Source: PCRC01 sp040384665 (GTDB lineage Bacteria; Pseudomonadota; Gammaproteobacteria; Burkholderiales; Burkholderiaceae_C). From it: a stretch of 64,000 nucleotides of DNA. Positions 8,309-16,977 of this stretch are shown piece by piece; the first letter of the stretch is position 1; every line of letters starts with the position of its first letter. The notes under the pieces were generated by a model. It saw nothing but the letters and a program-made list of their open reading frames with translations, was not told where the DNA came from and did no database searches. The stretch lies in NCBI GenBank assembly GCA_040384665.1, contig JAZKIY010000006.1, forward strand, positions 62,001 through 126,000. The letters are read 5' to 3'. The position numbers and the translations under genes are program-made.

Positions 8309-9652
8309 ATGAAACCTGTCGTTGCACTGGTCGGACGGCCCAACGTAGGCAAGTCCACCCTGTTCAACCGCCTGACCAAGTCACGCGACGCCATCGTCGC
8401 CGACTTTGCCGGGCTGACCCGCGACCGCCATTACGGCAACGGCCAGCTGGGGAAACACGAATTCATCGTCATCGACACCGGTGGCTTTGAGCCCGATGCC
8501 ACCAGCGGTATCTACAAAGAAATGGCCAAGCAGACCCGGCAGGCCGTGGCCGAGGCCGACGTGGTCATTTTTGTGGTCGATGCCCGCGGCGGCATCAGCG
8601 CCCAGGACCACGACATTGCCAACTACCTGCGCCGCTTGGGCAAACCCTGCCTGCTGGTGGCAAACAAGGCCGAGGGCATGCGCGAAGGCGTGCAGCTGGT
8701 GGAGTTCTATGAACTGGGCCTGGGCGAGGTGGTGCCGGTGTCGGCCGCGCACGGGCAGGGCATCCGCAGCCTGATCGAGCTCGCGCTGGAGCCGTTGAAC
8801 CTGCCGGACCCTGACGAGGACACAGACGACCACGACCCGGGTGTCATCAAGCTCGCGGTCGCCGGTCGCCCCAATGTGGGCAAGTCCACCCTGATCAACA
8901 CCTGGCTCGGGGAAGAGCGGCTGGTCGCCTTCGATTTGCCGGGCACCACCCGGGATGCGATCTCGGTGCCTTTTGAGCGTGGTGGGCAGAAGTTCGAGCT
9001 GATCGACACTGCAGGCCTGCGCCGCAAGGGCAAGGTGTTCGAGGCGATCGAGAAGTTCTCGGTGGTCAAGACACTGCAGGCCATCGAGTCTGCCAATGTC
9101 GTGCTGCTGCTGCTGGACGCGACCCAGGGCGTGACCGACCAGGACGCCCACATCGCTGGCTACATTCTGGAAAGTGGCCGTGCGGTGGTGCTGGCGGTCA
9201 ACAAATGGGATGCGGTGGACGACTACGGCCGCCAGATCCTGCAACGCTCGATCGAAACCCGGTTGGCTTTCCTGAAGTTCGCAGCCATCCACCACATCTC
9301 GGCCATCAAACGCCAGGGCTTGGGACCGGTCTGGGCATCGATCACCCAGGCCCACAAGTCCGCCACCTGCAAGATGTCCACGCCGGTGCTGACGCGCCTG
9401 TTGCTGGAAGCCGTGCAGTTCCAGAGCCCCAAGCGGGCCGGCATGTTCCGTCCCAAGTTGCGCTACGCCCACCAGGGGGGCATGAATCCGCCCGTCATCA
9501 TCGTCCACGGCAACTCGCTGGAACACGTGACAGACGCCTACAAGCGTTTTCTGGAGGGTCGGTTCCGGACCGAATTCAACCTCGTTGGAACACCGTTGCG
9601 CATCGAGATGAAGACCTCGCAAAACCCCTACGCCGACAAAGAGTCCCACTAA
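8309..9652 (+). CDS. der: Ribosome biogenesis GTPase Der (EngA)
   Basis: Der is a double GTPase needed for maturation of the 50S subunit. The 447-residue protein carries two G domains. Each has a P-loop GRPNVGKST, one near residue 8 and one near residue 187, with NKWD as the G4 motif of the second. A KH-like C-terminal domain follows (FRPKLRYAHQGGMNPPVIIVHG). The length and both P-loops are normal. It lies between bamB and hfq, as expected. Confidence 0.97.
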   Translation: MKPVVALVGRPNVGKSTLFNRLTKSRDAIVADFAGLTRDRHYGNGQLGKHEFIVIDTGGFEPDATSGIYKEMAKQTRQAVAEADVVIFVVDARGGISAQDHDIANYLRRLGKPCLLVANKAEGMREGVQLVEFYELGLGEVVPVSAAHGQGIRSLIELALEPLNLPDPDEDTDDHDPGVIKLAVAGRPNVGKSTLINTWLGEERLVAFDLPGTTRDAISVPFERGGQKFELIDTAGLRRKGKVFEAIEKFSVVKTLQAIESANVVLLLLDATQGVTDQDAHIAGYILESGRAVVLAVNKWDAVDDYGRQILQRSIETRLAFLKFAAIHHISAIKRQGLGPVWASITQAHKSATCKMSTPVLTRLLLEAVQFQSPKRAGMFRPKLRYAHQGGMNPPVIIVHGNSLEHVTDAYKRFLEGRFRTEFNLVGTPLRIEMKTSQNPYADKESH

Positions 9653-9746
9653 CTTTCCTACGGGAATAGGCCGCGCATTCTGCCATTGCGTCATGCTGTG
9701 GTAACGTATTTGTCCATCAACAAGAAAACCGAACACGGAACATATC

Positions 9747-9995
9747 GTGAGCAACAAAGGCCAACTTCTCCAAGACCCGTTCCTCAATGCCTTGCGCAGG
9801 GAACACGTGCCGGTGTCCATTTACCTGGTCAACGGCATCAAACTGCAGGGGCAGATTGAGTCGTTCGACCAGTACGTCGTCCTGCTGCGCAACACCGTGA
9901 CGCAGATGGTCTACAAACACGCCATCTCCACCATCGTGCCGGGCCGCGCCGTCAATTTCCAGGCGGTTGACGACACCGACGCTGCCGCAACTTGA
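9747..9995 (+). CDS. hfq: RNA chaperone Hfq
   Basis: The 82-residue protein contains the Sm1 motif (FLNALRREHVPVSIYLVNGI) and the Sm2 motif YKHAIST. The distal-face, proximal-face and rim residues of Hfq are therefore present. The start codon is GTG at 9747. Its stop overlaps the TTG start of hflX, so the two are translationally coupled, as in many proteobacteria. The 94 bp between der and hfq must hold the hfq promoter, but I could not pick a convincing -35/-10 pair there. Confidence 0.97.
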   Translation: MSNKGQLLQDPFLNALRREHVPVSIYLVNGIKLQGQIESFDQYVVLLRNTVTQMVYKHAISTIVPGRAVNFQAVDDTDAAAT

Positions 9996-11233
9996 CCGCA
10001 CCCGCACCGCAGCCCCCGGCCCACGCCACACCCAAAACCGCAGCCACTGCGGCTGTGACGGACCCCCTCGCGCCCAAGGCCATTCTGGTCGGTGTCGATT
10101 TGGGGCAACCCCATTTCGACAAAGAGCTTGAAGAACTCGGCCTGCTGGCGCAAACCGCTGGCATGGCCCCGGTGGGGAAAATCACCTGCAAACGGCGCGC
10201 GCCCGACGCGGCGTTGTTTGTCGGCAGCGGCAAGGCCGACGAGATCAAGCAGCTGGCGCTGCTCTACGGCGCCACCGAGGTGCTGTTTGACCAGTCGCTC
10301 AGCCCGGCGCAGCAGCGCAATCTGGAACGTGAACTCGGCCTGGCGGTGAACGACCGCACGCTCCTGATCCTGGAAATTTTCGCCCAGCGCGCCCGCAGCC
10401 ACGAAGGCAAATTGCAGGTGGAACTGGCGCGCCTTCAGTACCTGTCCACCCGCCTTGTGCGCCGTTGGTCCCACCTGGAACGCCAGACCGGCGGTGCCGG
10501 TGTGCGCGGCGGCCCAGGTGAAAAGCAGATTGAGCTGGACCGCCGGATGATTGGCGACGCGATCAAGCGGACCAAGGAGCGGCTGGTCAAGGTCAAACGC
10601 CAACGCCAGACGCAACGGCGCCAGCGCGAACGGCGCGACACCTTCAACATCTCGCTGGTGGGCTACACCAACACCGGCAAGTCAACGCTGTTCAACACCC
10701 TGGTCAAGGCCCGCGCCTACGCAGCCGACCAGTTGTTTGCAACGCTGGACACCACCACCCGGCACCTTTACCTGGGCGAAGCGGGGCGCCAGGCCTCGTT
10801 GTCGGACACGGTGGGGTTTATCCGTGACCTGCCACACGGGCTGGTGGATGCCTTCCAGGCCACGCTGCAGGAAGCGGCCGATGCCGACCTCCTGCTGCAT
10901 GTGGTGGACGCCGCCAACCCCAATTTCCCCGAGCAGATGGCCGAGGTCCAGCGGGTGCTGGCCGACATTGGTGCGGCCGATGTGCCCCAGGTGCTGGTGT
11001 TCAACAAGATCGACGCGCTTGAAGATGGCCGACAGCCCCCCCACCTGAACGACATGTTTGAGTTGGATGGTGTGCCAGTGCCGCGCTTTTTTGTCAGTGC
11101 CCGCAGTGGTGTGGGCCTGGCCGGTTTGCGCGAACAGCTCAGTCTGAGTGCGACCAAACTGTTGACCACCGACCCGAACACCGAGACATCCCAAGGGTTT
11201 TATGCCCCTGAATTTCAGGATGTCGCCCCCTGA
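9992..11233 (+). CDS. hflX: Ribosome-associated GTPase HflX
   Basis: HflX is a GTPase that splits stalled ribosomes. The protein has 413 residues. The N-terminal HflX domain includes ELARLQYLSTRLVRRW and the glycine-rich GGAGVRGGPGEKQIE linker. The G domain follows with P-loop GYTNTGKSTLFN, switch region SDTVGFIRDLP and G4 motif FNKIDAL. The likely start is TTG at 9992, overlapping the hfq stop (TTGA). The first ~30 residues are Pro/Ala/Thr rich and poorly conserved, so a downstream start cannot be excluded. Confidence 0.95.
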   Translation: MTAPAPQPPAHATPKTAATAAVTDPLAPKAILVGVDLGQPHFDKELEELGLLAQTAGMAPVGKITCKRRAPDAALFVGSGKADEIKQLALLYGATEVLFDQSLSPAQQRNLERELGLAVNDRTLLILEIFAQRARSHEGKLQVELARLQYLSTRLVRRWSHLERQTGGAGVRGGPGEKQIELDRRMIGDAIKRTKERLVKVKRQRQTQRRQRERRDTFNISLVGYTNTGKSTLFNTLVKARAYAADQLFATLDTTTRHLYLGEAGRQASLSDTVGFIRDLPHGLVDAFQATLQEAADADLLLHVVDAANPNFPEQMAEVQRVLADIGAADVPQVLVFNKIDALEDGRQPPHLNDMFELDGVPVPRFFVSARSGVGLAGLREQLSLSATKLLTTDPNTETSQGFYAPEFQDVAP

Positions 11234-11275
11234 TTGGGCACAATCAGGCCTGTATTTGAAAAAGAGACCTTGCGC

Positions 11276-12637
11276 ATGAATCTCAAACCAACGGCGCCGC
11301 GGTGGGCGGGCCTGCCAGGCCGTATCCGGGGCATGTTCAACCTGAACGACCCCCGCTGGGGCCGCAGCGACGACAACGCCAGCGAGGCTGACAAGCCAGG
11401 CCAGGACAAGCCGCCGGCTGGTGGCCCGCGTGGCTCAGGCCCGAACGGTGGCCCGCCGGACCTTGACGAGCTGTGGCGCGACTTCAACCGCAAGCTCGGT
11501 GGCCTGTTTGGTGGCAAGAAGCCAGGTGGCCGCGGTGGCAACAACGGTGGTTTTGGCGGTGGCCCAGGCAACTTCCAGCCCAACATGAAAAGCGCTGGCA
11601 TCGGTGCTGGCCTGGTGGCGGCGGTGGTTGCGCTGATCTGGCTGGGCAGCGGGTTTTTCATTGTCCAGGAAGGCCAGCAGGCGGTTATCACGCAGTTTGG
11701 CAAGTACAAAAGCACTGTGGGGGCCGGTTTCAACTGGCGTTTGCCGTACCCGATCCAGCGCCATGAGGTGGTGGTGGTCACGCAAATCCGTTCGGTCGAC
11801 GTTGGCCGTGACACCGTGATCAAAGCCACTGGCTTGCGCGAGTCGGCCATGCTGACCGAAGACGAGAACATCGTCGAGATCAAGTTCGCTGTGCAGTACC
11901 GCTTGAGCGATGCCCGGGCCTACCTGTTCGAGAGCAAAGACCCCGCCGGTGCGGTGGTTCAGGCCGCTGAAACGGCGGTGCGCGAGGTGGTTGGCAAAAT
12001 GAAGATGGATTCGGCGCTGGCCGAGGAGCGCGACCAGATTGCCCCACGTGTGCGGACGCTGATGCAGACCATTCTTGACCGCTACAAGGTTGGCGTGGAA
12101 GTGGTTGGCATCAACCTGCAGCAAAGCGGTGTGCGACCACCCGAGCAGGTGCAGGCCGCGTTCGACGATGTGTTGAAGGCCGGGCAGGAGCGCGAACGCG
12201 CCAAGAACGAGGCCCAGGCCTATGCCAACGACGTGATTCCACGTGCCGTGGGTTCGGCCTCGCGCCTGAAAGAAGAGTCTGAAGCGTACAAGGCGCGCAT
12301 CGTGGCGCAGGCCCAGGGTGATGCACAGCGCTTCCGCTCGGTGCTGACCGAGTACCAGAAAGCACCGCAGGTCACCCGCGACCGCATCTACACCGACACC
12401 ATGCAGCAAATCTATGGCAGCGTGACCAAGGTCTTGGTCGAATCGCGGCAAGGTTCCAACCTGCTGTACCTGCCGCTCGACAAGATCATGCAACTGACCG
12501 GGCAGGGCGGGGCAGCGAGTGAGCCTGCCGTGAATGGCCAGCCCGCCAGCCCGTTGGCCGCGCCGGCCGCACCTGCAGCCGCCAACGATGCCCGCGCCCG
12601 CGACACCTCGCGCACCCGCGAACGCGAATCGCGCTAA
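11276..12637 (+). CDS. hflK: FtsH protease modulator HflK
   Basis: HflK is an SPFH/band-7 membrane protein that forms a large cage with HflC around FtsH. The 453-residue product starts with a cytoplasmic, Gly/Pro-rich region. One membrane segment spans about residues 110-131 (GLVAAVVALIWLGSGFFIV). The SPFH domain (EGQQAVITQFGKYKS) and a long helical stretch follow, with an Ala/Pro-rich tail and an Arg-rich end. The ATG at 11276 is preceded by AAAGAGAC. hflC starts 18 bp downstream. Confidence 0.95.
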   Translation: MNLKPTAPRWAGLPGRIRGMFNLNDPRWGRSDDNASEADKPGQDKPPAGGPRGSGPNGGPPDLDELWRDFNRKLGGLFGGKKPGGRGGNNGGFGGGPGNFQPNMKSAGIGAGLVAAVVALIWLGSGFFIVQEGQQAVITQFGKYKSTVGAGFNWRLPYPIQRHEVVVVTQIRSVDVGRDTVIKATGLRESAMLTEDENIVEIKFAVQYRLSDARAYLFESKDPAGAVVQAAETAVREVVGKMKMDSALAEERDQIAPRVRTLMQTILDRYKVGVEVVGINLQQSGVRPPEQVQAAFDDVLKAGQERERAKNEAQAYANDVIPRAVGSASRLKEESEAYKARIVAQAQGDAQRFRSVLTEYQKAPQVTRDRIYTDTMQQIYGSVTKVLVESRQGSNLLYLPLDKIMQLTGQGGAASEPAVNGQPASPLAAPAAPAAANDARARDTSRTRERESR

Positions 12638-12655
12638 GGCCCAGGACACACCACC

Positions 12656-13558
12656 ATGAACAAAATAGGTTTTCTGATTTCCACCGCGCTGGTGGCCCTC
12701 GTGTTGTTCAGCTCAACGCTGTTTGTTGTCGACCAACGCCAGTTTGGCGTGGTCTATGCCCTTGGCCAGATCAAGGACGTGATTACCGAGCCTGGCCTCA
12801 ACTTCAAGCTGCCCCCGCCGTTCCAGAACGTCAGCTACATCGACAAGCGTCTGCTGACGCTCGACAGCACCGACGCGGAGCCGATGCTGACAGCCGAGAA
12901 GCAGCGCGTGGTCATTGACTGGTATGTGCGCTGGCGCATCACCGGCCCGTCGGAATACATCCGCAATGTGGGTCTGGATGAGAACGCTGGGGCCAACCAG
13001 CTCAACCGGGTGGTGCGCAACGCTTTCCAGGAAGAAATCAACAAGCGCACGGTGAAAGACCTGCTGTCGCAGAAACGTGAAGCGCTGATGGCCGATGTGA
13101 AGCGTGAAGTGCTTGAAAAAGTGCGCGGTGAAAAACCTTGGGGTGTGGACGTGGTGGACGTGCGCATCACCCGGGTTGACTACGTGGACGCCATCACCGA
13201 GTCGGTCTACCGCCGCATGGAAGCCGAGCGCAAACGCGTTGCCAACGAACTGCGCTCGACCGGCGCCGCCGAAGGCGAGAAAATCCGCGCCGACGCCGAT
13301 CGCCAGCGCGAGGTGACCATTGCCAACGCTTACCGCGATGCCCAGAAGATCAAAGGTGAGGGCGACGGTGAAGCGGCCAAGGTCTACGGCGAAGCGTTTG
13401 GCCGTGACCCACAGTTCGCCCAGTTTTACCGCAGCATGGAAGCCTACAAACTGAGCTTCAACCGCAAGGCGGATGTCATGGTGCTGGACCCATCGTCCGA
13501 GTTTTTCAAGGCCATGCGAGGTTCCGCAGCGCCCGCCGCCGCGCCAGCACGCAAGTAA
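12656..13558 (+). CDS. hflC: FtsH protease modulator HflC
   Basis: The 300-residue partner of HflK has an N-terminal signal-anchor (ISTALVALVLFSSTLFVV). The SPFH domain starts with DQRQFGVVYALGQIK, and the helical region contains EAERKRVANELRSTGAAEG, the typical HflC pattern. It acts in the inner membrane with HflK and FtsH in membrane-protein quality control. A short DUF2065 gene follows at once, as in other proteobacteria. Confidence 0.95.
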   Translation: MNKIGFLISTALVALVLFSSTLFVVDQRQFGVVYALGQIKDVITEPGLNFKLPPPFQNVSYIDKRLLTLDSTDAEPMLTAEKQRVVIDWYVRWRITGPSEYIRNVGLDENAGANQLNRVVRNAFQEEINKRTVKDLLSQKREALMADVKREVLEKVRGEKPWGVDVVDVRITRVDYVDAITESVYRRMEAERKRVANELRSTGAAEGEKIRADADRQREVTIANAYRDAQKIKGEGDGEAAKVYGEAFGRDPQFAQFYRSMEAYKLSFNRKADVMVLDPSSEFFKAMRGSAAPAAAPARK

Positions 13559-13571
13559 GCCCGAGCGCGTT

Positions 13572-13760
13572 TTGGACAGCCATACCCTCTGGGCTGCGCT
13601 GGTCTTGGTGCTGGTGCTCGAAGGCCTGCTGCCTTTCATCTCACCCAGCGCCTGGCGGCGCATGTTTCAGCAGGTATTGCAGTTGCGTGATGGTCAGATT
13701 CGCTTCTTCGGGCTGGGCAGCATGGCGGTCGGATTTTTACTGATCTGGCTGCTGTCGTAG
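13572..13760 (+). CDS. Small membrane protein of the DUF2065 (YjeT) family
   Basis: The 62-residue protein begins MDSHTLWAALVLVLVLEG from a TTG at 13572. It has two hydrophobic helices separated by SPSAWRRMFQQVLQLRD, the hallmark of DUF2065. Small DUF2065 proteins sit directly downstream of hflC in many beta- and gammaproteobacteria (yjeT in E. coli); their function is unknown. The open frame extends upstream into hflC without homology, so the TTG start is inferred from family length. Confidence 0.85.
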   Translation: MDSHTLWAALVLVLVLEGLLPFISPSAWRRMFQQVLQLRDGQIRFFGLGSMAVGFLLIWLLS

Positions 13761-13781
13761 CGTCTGGCCGACACGACACCG

Positions 13782-13808
13782 TTTTACCGTTCGCCAAGAC
13801 CGGTAAAA
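13782..13808 (+). promoter_or_regulatory. Hairpin between the hfl genes and hisZ
   Basis: A perfect 8-bp inverted repeat, TTTTACCG / CGGTAAAA, with an 11-nt spacer lies 21 bp after the DUF2065 gene and 28 bp before hisZ. There is no clear T-run, so it may be an operator or an inefficient terminator. The second arm contains TAAAAT, which could also serve as a -10 box. Confidence 0.4.
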
Positions 13809-13836
13809 TCACGTTTTAACCAGCTTCCCCTCACCT

Positions 13837-14985
13837 ATGTCTGCCTGGGTCCTGCCGGATCACATTGCCGACGTGCTGCCTTCTGGCGCGCGGCACATCG
13901 AAGAGCTTCGCCGGGATCTGTTGGATACCGCGCGCGGCTATGGCTATGAACTCGTCATGCCACCGCTGCTGGAGCACCTCGAATCGTTGCTGACTGGCAC
14001 CGGCGAGGCGCTCGACCTGCAAACCTTCAAACTGGTGGACCAACTCTCCGGCCGCATGATGGGCTTGCGTGCCGACACCACGCCGCAGGTGGCCCGCATT
14101 GATGCGCACCTGCTCAACCGGCGCGGTGTGACCCGCCTGTGTTACTGCGGCCCGGTGCTTCACACCCGGCCTGCGCAGCCGCACGCCACCCGTGAGCCGC
14201 TGCAGTTCGGCGCCGAGATTTATGGCCATGCAGGACTGGAAGCCGACCTGGAGGTGCTGTCATTGGCGCTTGATTCGCTCAAGGTGGCGCAAGTTGGCGG
14301 CATCAGCGTGGACATGGCCGATGCACGCATCGTGCAGTCCCTGTTGGCGGGTACCGAGCTGTCGGGGGAGCGCCTGGCCGATCTGCACGCAGCACTGGCT
14401 GCCAAAGACAGCCCGGCGCTGGCCGAATTGACGCGGCCACTGCCGACCGCCGCCCGCGAGGGTCTTCAGGCCCTGGTGCAGCTCTACGGTGATGAAAAAG
14501 TGCTTGTCGAGGCCGAGAAGGTGCTTGAGCCTACGCCTTTGCTGAAAAGTGCGCTATCAAATTTGAAGTGGCTGGCCAGCCAGCTGGACAGTACACCGGT
14601 CACCTTTGACTTGGCCGATCTGCGTGGTTATGCCTACTACAGTGGCGCCCGTTTTGCGGTCTACGCACCCGGTGCCAGCGACGCCCTGGTGCGTGGTGGC
14701 CGATATGACGAGGTGGGCGCGGTGTTCGGCCGGAACCGACCGGCAGTCGGTTTCAGCCTTGACGTGAAGGCGGTGGTGGACGTGGTGGATGCGCGGCCCT
14801 TGAAAGCCGCCGTGCGCGCACCGTGGGGCGAGGGCGGTGACTTGCGTGCCGCGATCGCCGCGCTGCGCACTGCGGGCGAGACCGTGGTGTGCGTGCTGCC
14901 CGGTCACGAAAGCGAAATTGACGAATTCCATTGCGACCGGGAGCTGGTGAACAGCGCTGGCCAGTGGGTGGTCCAGACAATCTGA
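13837..14985 (+). CDS. hisZ: ATP phosphoribosyltransferase regulatory subunit HisZ
   Basis: HisZ is a catalytically inactive paralogue of histidyl-tRNA synthetase that activates the short form of HisG in the first step of histidine synthesis. The 382-residue protein keeps the class II fold (PPLLEHLESLLTGTGEALDLQ, RADTTPQVARIDAH and DLRGYAYYSGARFAVYAPG) but lacks a functional HisRS C-terminal domain. Its presence implies a short HisG elsewhere in the genome. In Comamonadaceae hisZ characteristically lies between hflC and purA, as here. Confidence 0.93.
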   Translation: MSAWVLPDHIADVLPSGARHIEELRRDLLDTARGYGYELVMPPLLEHLESLLTGTGEALDLQTFKLVDQLSGRMMGLRADTTPQVARIDAHLLNRRGVTRLCYCGPVLHTRPAQPHATREPLQFGAEIYGHAGLEADLEVLSLALDSLKVAQVGGISVDMADARIVQSLLAGTELSGERLADLHAALAAKDSPALAELTRPLPTAAREGLQALVQLYGDEKVLVEAEKVLEPTPLLKSALSNLKWLASQLDSTPVTFDLADLRGYAYYSGARFAVYAPGASDALVRGGRYDEVGAVFGRNRPAVGFSLDVKAVVDVVDARPLKAAVRAPWGEGGDLRAAIAALRTAGETVVCVLPGHESEIDEFHCDRELVNSAGQWVVQTI

Positions 14986-15009
14986 GATGCATTTTTGAAA
15001 AGTGGTGAG

Positions 15010-16353
15010 ATGAACACAAGCAATGGCAAGGCCGCGGGCCGCAACGTGGTGGTGGTCGGCACGCAATGGGGTGACGAGGGTAAAGGCAAGCTGGTCGACT
15101 GGCTGACCGAGAGCGCCCAAGGGGTGGTGCGTTTCCAGGGTGGGCACAACGCCGGCCACACACTGGTCATCAACGGCCACAAAACCGCGCTTCACCTGAT
15201 CCCCAGCGGCATCATGCGACCGGGGGTGAAGTGCTACATCGGCAACGGGGTGGTGCTGTCGGCAGCCAAACTGTTCGAGGAAATCGAAGGGCTGGAAAAG
15301 GCCGGCGTGGAAGTGCGCTCGCGCCTGCGTGTGAGCGAAGCCTGCCCGCTGATTTTGCCGTTCCATGCCGCGCTGGACATCGCCCGTGAGGTGGCGCGCG
15401 AGCAGTGTGGCAACGCCAAGATCGGCACCACAGGCCGTGGCATCGGCCCGGCTTACGAAGACAAGATCGCCCGCCGTGCGCTGCGGGTTCAGGACCTGAA
15501 ATACCCTGAGCGTTTTGCCGCCAAGCTGAAAGATCTGCTGGACCTGCACAACCATGTGCTGACCACTTTCCTGAACGCACCAGCAATCGATTTCGACTCG
15601 GTTTACACCGAGGCCATGCGCCATGCCGAGCTGTTGAAGCCGATGATGGCCGATGTCTCCCGTGAGCTGAACGAAGCCCACCTGGCCGGCGACAACCTGC
15701 TGTTTGAGGGGGCGCAAGGCACGCTGCTGGACGTCGACCACGGGACTTACCCGTTCGTCACCTCCAGCAACTGCGTGGCCGGCAACGCCTCGGCCGGCGC
15801 AGGCGTGGGCCCCGGCATGCTGCACTATGTGCTGGGCATCACCAAGGCCTACTGCACGCGAGTGGGTGGTGGACCTTTCCCCACGGAGCTGGACTGGGAA
15901 ACGCCAGGTACCCCCGGTTACCACATGAGCACCGTCGGCGCCGAGAAGGGCGTTACCACCGGTCGCTCGCGCCGCTGCGGCTGGTTTGACGCTGCATTGC
16001 TGAAACGCTCAGCCCAGGTCAATGGCCTGTCGGGCCTGTGCATCACCAAGCTGGACGTGCTCGACGGCCTGAAGGAACTGCTGCTGTGCACCGGCTATGA
16101 ACTCGATGGCGAGTTCACCGACATCCTGCCGATGGGGGCCGAGGACATTGCGCGCTGCAAACCCATCTACGAAACCCTGCCAGGCTGGAGCGACAGCACC
16201 GTGGGCGTGACGGACCATGCGGCTCTGCCAGCGGCAGCGCGCCACTACCTTCAGCGCATTGCAGAATTGACGGGTGTACCGATCCACGTGATCTCCACCA
16301 GCCCTGACCGTGACCACACCATCATGATGCGGCACCCCTACCTGCCGTCGTGA
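15010..16353 (+). CDS. purA: Adenylosuccinate synthetase
   Basis: PurA joins IMP and aspartate using GTP, the first committed step to AMP. The 447-residue protein has the N-terminal GTP-binding signature GTQWGDEGKGK, the IMP/active-site region RFQGGHNAGHTLVI, and the conserved GTTGRGIGPAYEDK. I chose ATG 15010, which gives a short 10-residue leader before the conserved strand; an in-frame TTG at 14995 is less likely. The phosphoribosyltransferase gene starts 58 bp downstream and probably shares the transcript. Confidence 0.97.
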   Translation: MNTSNGKAAGRNVVVVGTQWGDEGKGKLVDWLTESAQGVVRFQGGHNAGHTLVINGHKTALHLIPSGIMRPGVKCYIGNGVVLSAAKLFEEIEGLEKAGVEVRSRLRVSEACPLILPFHAALDIAREVAREQCGNAKIGTTGRGIGPAYEDKIARRALRVQDLKYPERFAAKLKDLLDLHNHVLTTFLNAPAIDFDSVYTEAMRHAELLKPMMADVSRELNEAHLAGDNLLFEGAQGTLLDVDHGTYPFVTSSNCVAGNASAGAGVGPGMLHYVLGITKAYCTRVGGGPFPTELDWETPGTPGYHMSTVGAEKGVTTGRSRRCGWFDAALLKRSAQVNGLSGLCITKLDVLDGLKELLLCTGYELDGEFTDILPMGAEDIARCKPIYETLPGWSDSTVGVTDHAALPAAARHYLQRIAELTGVPIHVISTSPDRDHTIMMRHPYLPS

Positions 16354-16411
16354 CGACAGCGCCTGCCGGGCCGCTGCGGTCCGGCACCCACATCCAATCA
16401 GGAGCCACAAG

Positions 16412-16936
16412 ATGTTGACCGAAGACGGCAAACACCTGTACGTCAGCTATGACGAATACCACAACCTGATCGAGAAGCTCGCGCTCAAGGTCTACCAATC
16501 GGGCTGGGAGTTCGACACCATCCTGTGCCTGGCGCGCGGCGGCATGCGGCCGGGTGACATCCTCTCGCGCATCTTTGCCAAACCTTTGGCGATCATGTCA
16601 ACCAGCTCCTACCGTGCGGAAGAAGGCAAGGCGCGTGGACATTTGGACATTGCCCGTTACATCACCACCCCACAAGGTGACATTGCAGGACGGGTGTTGC
16701 TGGTCGATGATCTGGCCGACACTGGCCACACGCTGAAAGAAGTCATCAGCCTGCTGCGCAGCAGCTACAGCGACATCACCGAGCTGCGCAGCGCCGTGAT
16801 CTGGACCAAGGCCGCTTCCGACTTTACGGCAGATTATTCGGTTGAAGCGTTGCCCACCAACCCCTGGATTCACCAGCCCTTTGAGAGCTATGACAACCTG
16901 CGTCCGCCGCAGCTGCTCGAAAAATGGAAGGTCTGA
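16412..16936 (+). CDS. Purine phosphoribosyltransferase family protein
   Basis: The 174-residue protein has the type I PRTase PRPP-binding loop VLLVDDLADTGHTLKE at about residues 93-108 and an N-terminal region like xanthine/hypoxanthine phosphoribosyltransferases (ILCLARGGMRPGDILSRIF). It probably salvages a purine base with PRPP. The substrate cannot be read from the sequence. The ATG at 16412 has AGGAGCC 6 nt upstream. Location just after purA supports a purine role. Confidence 0.9.
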   Translation: MLTEDGKHLYVSYDEYHNLIEKLALKVYQSGWEFDTILCLARGGMRPGDILSRIFAKPLAIMSTSSYRAEEGKARGHLDIARYITTPQGDIAGRVLLVDDLADTGHTLKEVISLLRSSYSDITELRSAVIWTKAASDFTADYSVEALPTNPWIHQPFESYDNLRPPQLLEKWKV

Positions 16937-16977
16937 CAACAGTCGGGTCAGGCGCCTGAGCCCCTGACCCCTGTAAA

